Positions 18,866 through 28,657 of a stretch of 64,000 nt of DNA are shown here, one piece after another; position 1 is the first letter of the stretch; every line of letters begins with the position of its first letter. A program made the translations under genes and the position numbers. Source of the DNA: Hyaloperonospora brassicae (lineage: Eukaryota; Oomycota; Peronosporomycetes; Peronosporales; Peronosporaceae); contig CANTFL010000144.1 of assembly GCA_947650285.1 (NCBI GenBank), positions 124,001 through 188,000 of the forward strand. Reading direction: 5' to 3'. Below the pieces are notes generated by a model. It was not told the DNA's origin and searched no databases. It worked only from the letters and a program-made list of their open reading frames with translations.

Positions 18866-21581
18866 GGACCTGTCGCGCGCGCTCACTTCGCTCGTTGTTG
18901 TCGTGCCGTGGACAACGACAGTCAATGAGTGAGGAGCGACTAAGTGCGCACGCGGTGGACGGGAGGTCGTAGGAAGGTCGCGCTCCGGCGCGAATGTCGC
19001 GCGAAGCAAACACAAAACGCAAACAAACGCAGCGCGGCAGACGAGTCGAATGGGGGGGAAATTCCGGCGCCCGACGAACGTTTGTTTCGCTGCGCAGAAA
19101 CAGCGCACCACCACGGCCAACGTTGGCAGAAGCGACCGCTTTTTGTATCGCGCGCTTTGTTTCGCGGCGCGATGCGACGTCGAGCGTGGACAATATGGAA
19201 TGTAAATGGTCAGACGGAGACGCACACACGTTTGTTTGTTTGTTCGAACGTGCAGGAGACCTGACGTGCTTTGGCAAATGTCGTGGATGACGACGGCCGT
19301 TTTTGTTGGCCGCCGCCGTTCATCGGCCATGGAGTCACTTCTGTCGGATCCCACTCGTTCGCCGCGTGACGACATTTCTCGCTATGGACGCAGTTATGGT
19401 TGACGTGAACGACGTGTGGGCCGTTGACTGTAGCGACATTGCAGTCGTCGGGCCGTCGATCGATTACTCTCGATCGCTGTCGGTCGCACGTAAACAATAG
19501 CATGGCGTCAGAGGGTCTCGACGGACAAGTCCGGCGTGAGGGAGTGATCCACTGGCGACCGTAGTGTAGAGGACGTAGCTCAGTTTGTGTCGCTGTGGCG
19601 TTTGCTTGCATTGTGATGCTGTGGCGGTCATGTGGGACAGAGTTGTCGTCTACAACGATACGCTTAGTGTATCGATGTGGAAGCGAAGAGTGAGGCAAAT
19701 GGCACTGGAATGGAGCGTTGGCTGCATGTTCCGGCGTCAACGGTGGGGAGTACGTGTGTAGCAGACGACAAACGGGGGGAGCTACGATGTCGGCCAATCA
19801 ACCGGGTGCATGTTACATGGGATCCTCGTAGTCTTAGTGCTGAAAAGGGTTCGTGCGCGGTTGGTGATACTCAACTGCAACAGCGAGGTGAAGTCGCCTG
19901 CACAGTTTCGGTTGGACTATCGTCGCCCGTGCAGGAGCAGAAAAACACGCTGGCAGAAAGCATTGGACACTGCACTCGATCGTGTCCTCTTCATGGTATC
20001 ACGCTATCGAAACGCAGAGCGTAATGGGTCTGGCAATGCTCATCGACATTGACTCAGTGATCGTTTGGCAAGCGACGATGAGAAGATGGAAACAGCGAGG
20101 CCTGGGGGACAAGTAGCTGTATCAGCACTTTGCTTCCTGTATACGCACTAGAAGCGAACAAGACTTCTCATATGGGCTATCTCCCCACAGCCCCTTTACC
20201 GGCTTGATTTGCGTGATCCTCACAATGATCCACCCAAGTCAATGGTAACCGATATACACTCCGCGATAAGCAAAGCCCATACTTGTTCAATGTGTCAGTG
20301 ACCAGCTTTCTCCCGTGCTTTTGATTGCAAGGCAACGACGACCGACGACTCAATCGAGCAGCTTCGTCTAGTCTACCAGCTTTGGAACAAGCGACGACGT
20401 AGTGACTGACAGCACATGCGCTTACGCCATCAAGTTCGAATCGATGCACCACCAGTCGTCTCGTATTATGGACCCGCAAGAGGAAACCATGTGCGTCTTG
20501 AGTTTTGCACTCGAGGTATTCGATCGTGGATGTTATTCATCGCGGCCGCTTTGTTTGTGCGATTGCGTCGTGTGTCTCGTCCGACATGCAAAATTCTCGC
20601 AGCCATTCGAGTATTTTGTGCATTCCCGAAACTGGGACACTCTTTTTTCGCCACATCGACCGATCATCTGATCAAAATCGAGCAAGAAAAAAAAGAAAGA
20701 GAGAAAAAAGAGAGATGGGGTGCAGCAGACCTGGATAGACGATGTTTGTCGGTTTTTTCGAAAGGCCTCTCCAACAAAAGAGACTGTGAGGGTCCATTTT
20801 TGCATAATCGAAATTTCGAGATAGACTCTGTTGCATAAATATGTGCAGCCTTTGGACACAAGTGCGTTCTTCCCGTTGCACAGATCGTGTCTTGCTGCCT
20901 CGCTCATGCTGTGCCAGCTTTCCATCGCTTTGTTTTGTGGTTGTATTGGGCAGTCAGCTGTGAGGAGCTGATTACGATAAGGTGCGTTGGAGAACATGTC
21001 TAGCATGTGCTCTCATGCGCAGCTTGTTTTCAGAAGTGTGCTGTGATCCTGCAGACTTTTCGCTTGGCCCATGCAGTCGATACATTGCGAGCTGAGCGTC
21101 CGCTACATTCGCGTCAACGTCATTTCCAATGCGAATGCGATTCGGCCACGTGCTCCACACGTTGTCAGTGCAAGCACATAGCTTCGATCTCCATCGCAGG
21201 GCCAACGTTGGATACGTTAGATAGATGACTGCTTAGTCGACCCACTTCTGTGGCATTCTAAATCACGAATATCCATCATCACCATTATATTTACAATCGA
21301 CTCAACCGAAACGAAAGAAACAGGCCGAAAAACGACGTTCGCCAGCCGTTACAACCTGCCGAGCGTTTCAACAGTAGCAGCACACTGACGAAACCGTCGT
21401 CAAAACGCTGAAACCTTTTTCGCAGCCGAGTGTCTGCGCCGCAGCGAGTATACACACGACTTCCTCCCGTGTATACACACAAAACGACCGGACACAAGGC
21501 GGCCGGCCACAGACCGACCTCACCGCCTCTACCTGTATACCATTCGTCGACGCCACCGCCAACAGCTTCGACCGACTGCTC
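18866..21581. other. Intergenic, no gene recognised
   Basis: 2.7 kb between the divergent ankyrin-SAM and VAMP7 genes. Short frames exist on both strands but none has a recognisable domain, sustained codon bias or fitting splice sites. An A-rich stretch lies at 20685-20715. Confidence 0.5.
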
Positions 21582-22940
21582 ATGTCCATCTTCTACTGCG
21601 TTGTGGCCAACGGCTGCTGCCCATTGGCCGAGCACAGCAACGGCGGCGACCGCAGCATGAACGAGTTCGCGCAGAAGCTGCTGAAGAAGCTGACGCTGCG
21701 CCACGACGCGGTCGAGTCGATCGACTTTGACGGGAAGACGTATAGCTACCGCGTGGAGAACCACGTGGCCTATGTGTGCGTCACGAACGCCGCGTTCGGC
21801 GAGAGGTGAGCGCGCGCGGGGTATACGGACAGAGGGGAACGCCTGGGCGGAGACTGACTCGTTTTCTTTTCTCTCTGTGTGTATACTCGTGCAATAATAT
21901 TGCAATAATATTGCAATCATGGGGCAATCATGGTGCAATAATGGGGCAATAATATTGCAATAATGGGGCAATCATGGTGCAATAATGGGGCAATAATATT
22001 GCAATAATGGGGCAATAATGGGGCAAATATGGCAGCTCGGCCGCGTTGTTTTTGCGGCACATTGCGCAGCTGTTTGACGCGCAGTTTGGGATAAGAGGAC
22101 AGACGACGAAGCTCAAGTGGGACATGAATCGCGACTTTGCACGGACGTTGAAGCAGCAAATGGTGCGACGCAGCGAGTGGCGTGAAGCAACTGATCTCAA
22201 GTCGTGTGGGGTGCTGACCGACTGACTGACTGACTGACTGTGTGTGTGTGATACTGACTCTCTGTGTTTTGCTTTTCGTCTTTTTGTTGTCGTCGGCTCT
22301 GGTTTCTGTGTGCTGTGGTATGGTATGGTACGGTACAGGAGACGTTTTCGTCGACAAGTGGAGCAGAAAAGCTGCAAGCGTTGAAGACCGATATGGATAA
22401 AGTCGCGAGTACTGTCCATGAAAACATAAGTACGGCTTAATGTGTAGTTGAGGGATGCGATGCGATGGGCTGTGGCGCTGTGGCGAGAGTCGAGTGCTGA
22501 TACTTGTGGCTGTCGGTATCTGGTGACGAGGAACAGCCAAAGTGCTGGAACGAGGGGATAAAGTCGAACTGCTTGTTGACAAGACGGATCAGCTCAAGTA
22601 CGTTGCTGACTGTCGGGCGATGTGCTGTGGTTGTCAGCTGATTGGCTTTTGTGTCTACTGCTTGTGGTTCGTAGCTCTCAGTCGGCCGCGTTCGCCAAGT
22701 CCAGCACAAACCTCCGTCGTCATCTGTGGTGGGAAAACGTGAAGATGAGCATCGCAATCGCAGTCGTAATCGTGGTATGTGGTGGCTGCATCACGCGTGT
22801 GCATGCAGCAGTGTGCCACGTGGGTGTCGAGGACTGCGTGTTGCATTGCTGACGTTTCACGTGTGATGCTGTTGCAGCTATTCCTTGCTCTGATACTCTT
22901 GTTTCTCCGAAACAAGGTACGCAGGAGCGGTGATGCATAG
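21582..22940 (+). CDS. VAMP7: R-SNARE of the VAMP7 family (longin domain)
   Basis: Six exons: 21582-21805, 22036-22162, 22339-22429, 22537-22597, 22675-22774, 22878-22940. All have GT-AG ends and agreeing phases, giving 221 residues, the usual VAMP7 length. Exons 1-2 encode the longin domain (MSIFYCVVANGCCPLAEH, FLRHIAQLFDAQFG). Exons 3-5 encode the SNARE motif (KLQALKTDMDKVASTVHENI, VLERGDKVELLVDKT) with the zero-layer Arg in LERGDK. The C terminus is a tail anchor (MSIAIAVVIV continuing LFLALILLFL). VAMP7 proteins drive fusion with late endosome, vacuole and plasma membrane. Intron 1 ends in an 11-bp minisatellite. Confidence 0.95.
21890..22032. repeat. 11-bp minisatellite, 13 units, abutting a 3' splice site
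   Basis: Thirteen 11-bp units of the forms TGCAATAATAT, GGCAATAATGG and TGCAATCATGG fill the end of VAMP7 intron 1 and stop three bases before the exon, at the acceptor CAG. Confidence 0.9.
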
Positions 22941-24439
22941 CCGAGTACATGCAGGAAGTGCAGAAAGTGCAGAAAGTGGAGGAAGTATTTGTTGGTCAGG
23001 TGGCAAGCAGAAGCAGATGGCCCGGAATGTGGACTGCGGGACAGAGATCTACGATGGCTGAGGAGGCGTCGATCGCAGCGAGCTGGCTTGATGGTGTAGT
23101 TACAGGGCATAATGTCGCGGGTTCCGCGCCGTAAATGTGTGAGTCGGGTTGATTGATGATTCGGGCCAAGGCGCGGCAAGTCTCCGACACAGGCACCGCA
23201 TCTTTATTCGGAGCTATCTGATCGTCCAGGACGTCACACACACCCCGCCACTGTCAAGGACGACTGGCACATTTCCGTGGACCAAGAGGACGACGCTATC
23301 CATGCCGACAAGAGTTTCGCACCATGACGGGATCCTATCACGCGACCATTCACCAACGTGCATGATGGCTCGACGTCTGTCCGCTGTGTGCAGCACGAAT
23401 CGGCTACAAGCGAGTACAAGACTTGTCTGGACAGTGTCCATGAGCGCGAGATGCAACTTACCGCAGCCGCCACATCCGCAGCCACAACGTAACGAGATGA
23501 TGAAGAAGCAGCTTTACGACCGACGAACGATAAGTGGAAAAAGGATGCAATACATGACGATTCGCTTCGTACAACTTGCACCACCCTGTGTTCTGCTTGG
23601 ACCTGACTGGATCTGCAAGAGGAGCTATCGTTCGTGCGTTGACCTGCTTGTCGACTGTCTGGATCATCGGCCACGGTTGATGCCGCCGGCAGCCCACTTG
23701 CGCGAATGAACGCTGCATCAACGGACGTGAACCGATGTTGTCTCCAGCATGCAAGCTACTCGGCCGAAGTACGCATCCGACATCTTATCGAAGTCGTCGT
23801 TGGCAGTGTCTTCGGCAAACAAGCGCAGCAACAGACTGCTTTGCAACCGATCTGCTCGCGGCGATTCGTCAAAGGCGTCAGCGCAAATTACGGCAGCGCG
23901 TGACTGGATCGCCTCTCCATGAACCTTCTTGCCGTCCAGAATAGCGTCCGTTGTACCGAATGCAGCAACTTGCGTTTTCCTTCGTGCCATCGCCGACGCT
24001 GTCGTCAATGTCCAGGACCAACGTCTTGACCCACTTCCCGTCTCCGTTCTACGGTACAGTCGCTCTATGTTGCAGCGCATCGTCGTCGCTGGTGTCCGGA
24101 CCTCTCACATTGTCGAGGCTTGACGAAGAAATGCGTGCAAGAAGTGTCGAAAGCACTTGGAAAAGAGGCCTCGCCACCCTTTTGCTACACGCTTTGCTTG
24201 TATTGCACATGCCGAGGCAAGTTGACACACAAACCAACCGCGACGCGTCCAGAGTTGCCATCCAGTCATTCTCCATCCAGCGACACGAGCGAGAAACAGC
24301 GTGCATTGCGGCAGTCCACCACCGTCAAGCGGTTCCACAACTCGAGCCTTCCATTGAGCTGGTGCTAGACCACATTTTCAATGTATATTTCCGATATAAA
24401 CCACAAACCAACCGTGCGCTACCTGGGGGGAGTCGCGTC
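22941..24439. other. Region with unassigned minus-strand protein-like frame
   Basis: Between VAMP7 and the convergent ubiquitin-like gene. One credible segment is given separately (23718-24080); the rest holds short frames without recognisable domains. Confidence 0.4.
23718..24080 (-). CDS. Unassigned protein segment
   Basis: An open segment of 120 codons with balanced, globular-looking composition (RKTQVAAFGTTDAIL, AAVICADAFDESPRADR, FAEDTANDDFDKMSDAYFG). It may be an exon of a multi-exon gene extending left to about 23214 and right to about 24306, but splice junctions could not be fixed. No family recognised. Confidence 0.3.
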   Translation of the reverse strand: MRCNIERLYRRTETGSGSRRWSWTLTTASAMARRKTQVAAFGTTDAILDGKKVHGEAIQSRAAVICADAFDESPRADRLQSSLLLRLFAEDTANDDFDKMSDAYFGRVACMLETTSVHVR

Positions 24440-25972
24440 TTATACCACGTCGGGCAGGTGCACAGGCGGCGCAGCATTCATTGCTGCTGCAGCAAACGAC
24501 TGGTTGTATATCGCCACTTCACGCTGGTGCATATACGAGTGGCGGATGGCAATGAGCCACATGGCGACGAGCATAATCGTCTGGAAGACGTTGGCCGACA
24601 CGACGTCCTCTTTCGTAGGTCCCTGTCCGCCGTACGGATACCGCACGCGCTCTGTGGGAAAGTCCGATTCCGAGATCCGCACGGTCGTGTAAATCTGCTC
24701 CATGACCGTGAGAAACGCGAGCCAGACGACCCCCCGGCAGTAGAAACGGATCGGGCGAATGTCCGTGTCATGGGCCGCCTTGAAGCCAACACAGCCAACG
24801 TACACGCCAAAGCAGTGCACCATGAGCTCAATGCTGCCAATCACCGGGTCGGGCTTGAAGTACTGCGGGAACTCGTCGTAGCGGTTCATCGGCCGATCGG
24901 GTTCGTGGATACCCAGTGCTTCTTGCTCCTGTCGCGCGGCTCGCTGCTGCTGTTGCTGCTGGTCGTTCGCCAGCAACGCAAACTGACCCATGACTTTCAT
25001 CGTGTAAATGATCAGCAAGAACGAGCTCCAGAGCTTCACCCGACGAGCGCAATTGCCCAGCGACGAGTCGAGCATCAACGGGTCCACGCGGCGAGCCGAG
25101 TCGGACGGGAACACGGCCGACGACACGACTTCGCTATTGATGTGCACGATCGCGAGGCCGTCGTCCCGTGCGCCGTTCGTGTTACTGCTGCTGCTGCTGC
25201 CAGGGACGTGGCCGTCGGCACTCAAGAGCTCGGGGTCCGGCGTGGGCGCCGTGCGGACAAACAAATGGATCGTGTGGCCGTCTTCGACTTTGTAGCTCTC
25301 GAGCGACGCGTCGTCTTCGAGCACGCGGCCGCGATAGATCAGCCGCTGCGACGCGACCGCCACGTCCGTACTCTCGAGCACGTGCTGCTTGAGGCGGCTC
25401 ACGCGCCAGTCCAGACGACACGTAATGCTAAAGAACTTGCCGTTCAGGTCCAATATGCGCACGACAATCGCCTCCCCATCACCACCAGCAACAGCCCCAC
25501 CAGCAGTAGCAGTAGCAACAGCCCCAGCAGCAGTAGCCCCTGTAGCAGCAGCCCCAGCAGCAGTAGCCCCTGTAACAGTAGCAATATCCCCAGCAGCAGC
25601 AGCAGTAGCCCCATTAGTCCCACTGGCAGTCGTGTCTTTGTCGTCGTCAGTGCCGCAGTCCTTTTCGAGCGGCGCCACTGCTGCTGTCTTGCGGTCGTCG
25701 CCCTGTCGCTCGTCGCTCGTGTCGCGTGTCGCGTCCTCTGCATCGTCCAATCGCTCGCCGCCGTCGCCGTCTTTGCGGCTGCTGCTGTTGTCGCTCGTTA
25801 GCGACTGCCGGTCGCCGTCGCTGCTGCTGCTGCTCTCGAGCGCTGTTGCCGGCGCCCGCGCAGTGGGCGGCGCGTGTCGACGGGCGTCGGGGCGTTCGTC
25901 CTCGTGGCCGCGCGGGACCGCCGCGTACCGGTCGCCCGCGGCGGTGGGAGACGCCCCTAAGAATCGCCCCAT
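24440..25972 (-). CDS. Ubiquitin-like domain membrane protein (HERP-like architecture)
   Basis: A single 510-residue frame. Residues 1-165 are low-complexity (charged, then Ala/Gly/Thr-rich). A ubiquitin-like domain occupies about 168-240 (IVVRILDLNGKFFSI, QRLIYRGRVLEDD, VEDGHTIHLFVR). The C-terminal part has hydrophobic segments at about 318-340 (SSFLLIIYTMKVMGQFALL), 385-405, 415-435 and 460-480. Order and spacing recall HERP/HERPUD-type ERAD proteins, where a cytosolic ubiquitin-like domain precedes membrane segments in the ER. Orthology is inferred from architecture only. Its ubiquitin-like domain closely resembles that of the gene at 33377-36307. Confidence 0.75.
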   Translation of the reverse strand: MGRFLGASPTAAGDRYAAVPRGHEDERPDARRHAPPTARAPATALESSSSSDGDRQSLTSDNSSSRKDGDGGERLDDAEDATRDTSDERQGDDRKTAAVAPLEKDCGTDDDKDTTASGTNGATAAAAGDIATVTGATAAGAAATGATAAGAVATATAGGAVAGGDGEAIVVRILDLNGKFFSITCRLDWRVSRLKQHVLESTDVAVASQRLIYRGRVLEDDASLESYKVEDGHTIHLFVRTAPTPDPELLSADGHVPGSSSSSNTNGARDDGLAIVHINSEVVSSAVFPSDSARRVDPLMLDSSLGNCARRVKLWSSFLLIIYTMKVMGQFALLANDQQQQQQRAARQEQEALGIHEPDRPMNRYDEFPQYFKPDPVIGSIELMVHCFGVYVGCVGFKAAHDTDIRPIRFYCRGVVWLAFLTVMEQIYTTVRISESDFPTERVRYPYGGQGPTKEDVVSANVFQTIMLVAMWLIAIRHSYMHQREVAIYNQSFAAAAMNAAPPVHLPDVV

Positions 25973-26422
25973 GTGGTCAGTCCGCGTCGCTTTGTCGCTC
26001 GCTTTGTGTGTGGGTGTAAACTGTTTCTAATTGAGAGGAAGCGCTGCGGGCGGTGTGCACTGCACAAGTCAAACAACAACAACAATAGCAGCCAAAGCAG
26101 CGACGACGGCTACTGCTGGTGCTATTGTTACCAGGAGAGCATTTCTATATTCGTGATCGATCCCTCGTGGTATCAACTCTCACAGTCTTTGCCGTCAGCA
26201 TCGAGTGAGTCCGTCGACTGCGGGGTCCAGCGTAAGTGCGTGTTAAGTGCGTGCGTGTTAAGTGCGTGTTACGTGCGTGCGTGTTAAGTGCGTGCGTGGC
26301 ACGCTGACTGCTTGCTATGTGTTGGTCCGTCCCTGGCGTCGGGACAAGTGGCGGTGGTCGGTCATTGGTGCAAAGTCGCTGACGCGCGCACGGGATTGGC
26401 TAGAAATCCACCCCCGCCCCCC
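25973..26422. other. Shared upstream region of two divergent genes
   Basis: 450 bp between the divergent starts of the ubiquitin-like gene and the L7Ae gene. Contains a short tandem GTGTTAAGTGCGTGC-type repeat at about 26235-26300. No coding sequence seen. Confidence 0.5.
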
Positions 26423-26902
26423 ATGCCCGCGGCGCCAGTCACGCGCGCGCGCGTCGCTCGGCCGTGGACGCTGCCGCAGTACACAGAGCTGCCGAAGGAC
26501 GAGCGCGACATTGTGCTGGACCGGCTGCAGAAAGAAGTGGCCCTCGTGCCGACTACGCGCCGCTACAGCGTGCGGGGCGTGAACCACGTGGCCAGAGCCA
26601 TTGCGAAACGCGACGTGGCGGTCGTCGTGTTCGCCGCGGATCCCGAGTCGCGCGCGTTCGGCCACGTGCCGCTGCTCTGTCGCCTGCACGACGTGCCCGT
26701 GTGCGTGCTGCACGCGTCGTCCCAGACGCTCGGCCGCCTGTTTGGGCTTTCGAGGCTCGCGGCTGTTGCGCTGCGGCGAGCGCCCGAGACGAGTGCAGCG
26801 ACAGACCCACAGATGGACGCAGCGGCGCGCGCGCGAGAGATCGAGAGGCTCGAGAGCATTACGGCGTTCCTGGTGGCTAAAGCCAGTACCCGCGTGAGGT
26901 AG
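26423..26902 (+). CDS. L7Ae/L30e-family RNA-binding protein (Rpp38/Pop3-like)
   Basis: 159 residues from ATG 26423. The L7Ae fold is seen at about 50-115: RRYSVRGVNHVARAIAKRD, then VAVVVFAADPES, HVPLLCRLHDVPVCVL and LGRLFGLSRLAAVAL. These correspond to the strand, DxxP-like turn and K-turn-binding helix of the family. Family members bind kink-turn RNA in RNase P/MRP, box H/ACA and C/D particles or the ribosome; variable flanks suggest Rpp38/Pop3, but NHP2-type is not excluded. The last codons (GTGAG followed by GTAGGC) form a consensus splice donor in phase with an acceptor at the next gene, so the stop at 26900-26902 may be intronic. Confidence 0.75.
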   Translation: MPAAPVTRARVARPWTLPQYTELPKDERDIVLDRLQKEVALVPTTRRYSVRGVNHVARAIAKRDVAVVVFAADPESRAFGHVPLLCRLHDVPVCVLHASSQTLGRLFGLSRLAAVALRRAPETSAATDPQMDAAARAREIERLESITAFLVAKASTRVR

Positions 26903-27227
26903 GCACACGCGGATTTGCTGCTGCACGTGTTGTGTGCGCGCTCTTTGTCTCTCTCTCTCTCGCTGCAGTTCTTTTGTCAGCCTTCTTCTTCTTCTTCTTC
27001 TTCTACGATGCTGTTGCTGTTGCTGTGGTGGTGGTGGTGGTGGTGGGGCTGTTGTTGTCGGCAGCGGCTGTCGATGAATGTAATGAAGAGGTCTCTTGCT
27101 TTTATCTGATTGTGTTGCGTGTGTGCGTGTGTGTGTTTTTTTTTCTTCTTCTTCTCCTCTCTTCTGGCTCGACGTTGTTTTGTGTATCTAGCAGTACTTG
27201 CAGCTGTCCACGTGGTCCCGTTCGCAG
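26903..27227. other. Pyrimidine-rich and GTG-rich spacer, probable intron or 5' leader
   Basis: Holds TTC repeats (about 26986-27004), GTG repeats (about 27028-27043) and a T run near 27137-27145. It ends in two good acceptors, CTAG at 27188-27191 and CGCAG at 27223-27227. The hydrophobic frame running through it is not credible as protein. Confidence 0.6.
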
Positions 27228-28581
27228 GATCGCACTACTGCGCAAGGTGTTGGTGGTCATTGGCACGACCGGTGCAGGCAAGACGAAGCTGTCGGTGGAT
27301 CTGGCCAAGGCCGTAGGTGGAGAAATTGTCAACTCGGACGCAATGCAAATGTACCGCGGACTCGACGTGGCCACGGCCAAGATCACAGAGCAAGAGAAGC
27401 AAGGGATCCCGCACCACCTCTTTGACGTAGTCGACCCGAGCTCTCGCTGTGACGTGCTGGAGTTCAAACGCCTGGCCTTGCGAGCTATCGACGATGTGTT
27501 GGCCAGAGGCAGGGTCCCTATTGTCGTTGGCGGTACCATGTACTATACGCAGTCGATTCTCTGGAAATCGCAGCTGCTGGACGACGTGCCACTCAAGGCG
27601 TCAGTCGCGCCGCAGCTGCAGAAGCAACGACAATGGACACCGGATGCTCTCTACGCTAGACTGCAAGCCGTGGACCCGGTCATGGCGGCTCGACTGCATG
27701 TCAACAACGTGCGCAAGGTGGAGCGCAGCTTGCAGGTGTTTGAGCAAACAGGCGTGCCGCATAGCGAGCTGCTGGCACGGCAGGAACGGGATGCGCGCAA
27801 CGTCGAGAAGTATTTCGACGCCTGTGCCTTCTGGGTGCACGCATCGAAGCCGGTGCTGAGTGAACGTCTGGTCAAACGTGTGGACACGATGCTGAGTTCT
27901 GGCCTGCTCGAGGAGATCCGCGGTTTGCGCGCGCAGTTGAAGGAGCATCCACCACGGCTGCACCCGGACATTGACACTGAAGAAGCACAGAACTCTGTCG
28001 GTATTTCGCAAGCTATCGGGTACAAGGAGTTCCAGCCGTATTTTGACGCGCTAGAGGCTGCTGCCGGCAAGCCGGACGATCCACAGGCGCTTGAGACCAT
28101 CTTGGACTCGTGTATCGAACAGCTCAACATTGGCACGCGCCAGTATGCTCGCCGACAGCTCTCGTGGATTCGGAACAAGTTTGTGACGAAGAACATACCT
28201 GTCTACCAACTGGATAGCAGTGACGTCACGAAATGGGCCACGCTCGTGGCGGACCCTGCGATCGAGATTGCTCGCAAGTTTGTGAAAGGCGAAGCGATCT
28301 CGAGTCATCAGACCGTGCAGCAGCAACAGCCTGAAGCTGCGAAGACAGTTTCGCTGGAAGACAAGTTCGAGAAGAACTCGTGCGCGGTCTGTCATGGACG
28401 GGAGTTCACGGGCAAGAAGCAATGGGCTGAGCACTTGCGCTCCAAGGGCCACAAATTCCATCTCAAGCGGATAAAACTCCAAAAGGAGCAAGAAGAACGC
28501 GAAGTACTTCTCGGCAAGAAGCGTTGCGAAGAGGAAAAAGACGAGCTCGACTTGCAGCCACAAACCGATACAGAGTCATAG
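27228..28581 (+). CDS. MOD5: tRNA dimethylallyltransferase with C-terminal zinc finger (MOD5/TRIT1 family)
   Basis: Transfers the dimethylallyl group to A37 of tRNAs reading UNN codons. The P-loop is VVIGTTGAGKTKLSVDLA near the start. It is followed by IVNSDAMQMYRGLDVATAKI, the substrate-binding Asp region DVVDPSS, and IVVGGTMYYTQSILW. RQYARRQLSWIRNKF closes the catalytic part. A matrin-type C2H2 finger follows (CAVCHGREFTGKK then HLRSKGHKFH), as in yeast and animal enzymes. No convincing Met lies directly before the P-loop, so the true start is on an upstream exon: either an unseen leader exon or the L7Ae exon. The end is 76 bp from the convergent helicase gene. Confidence 0.9.
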
Positions 28582-28657
28582 ATGCCGAAGGAAGAAGTCC
28601 AAGCAATAAAATATCGATGCGTCACGCCGTGACCCCATCTTGCCTGTCAATTCATCA

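Noticed and set aside
23951..25801. A 616-codon plus-strand frame
   Set aside because: It lies antisense to the ubiquitin-like membrane protein and has no domain; it is a GC-rich shadow frame.
26932..27227. Hydrophobic Val/Phe/Leu-rich N-terminal extension of the tRNA dimethylallyltransferase, resembling a signal anchor
   Set aside because: It is translated TTC, GTG and T-run simple sequence and lies between a consensus donor and acceptor.
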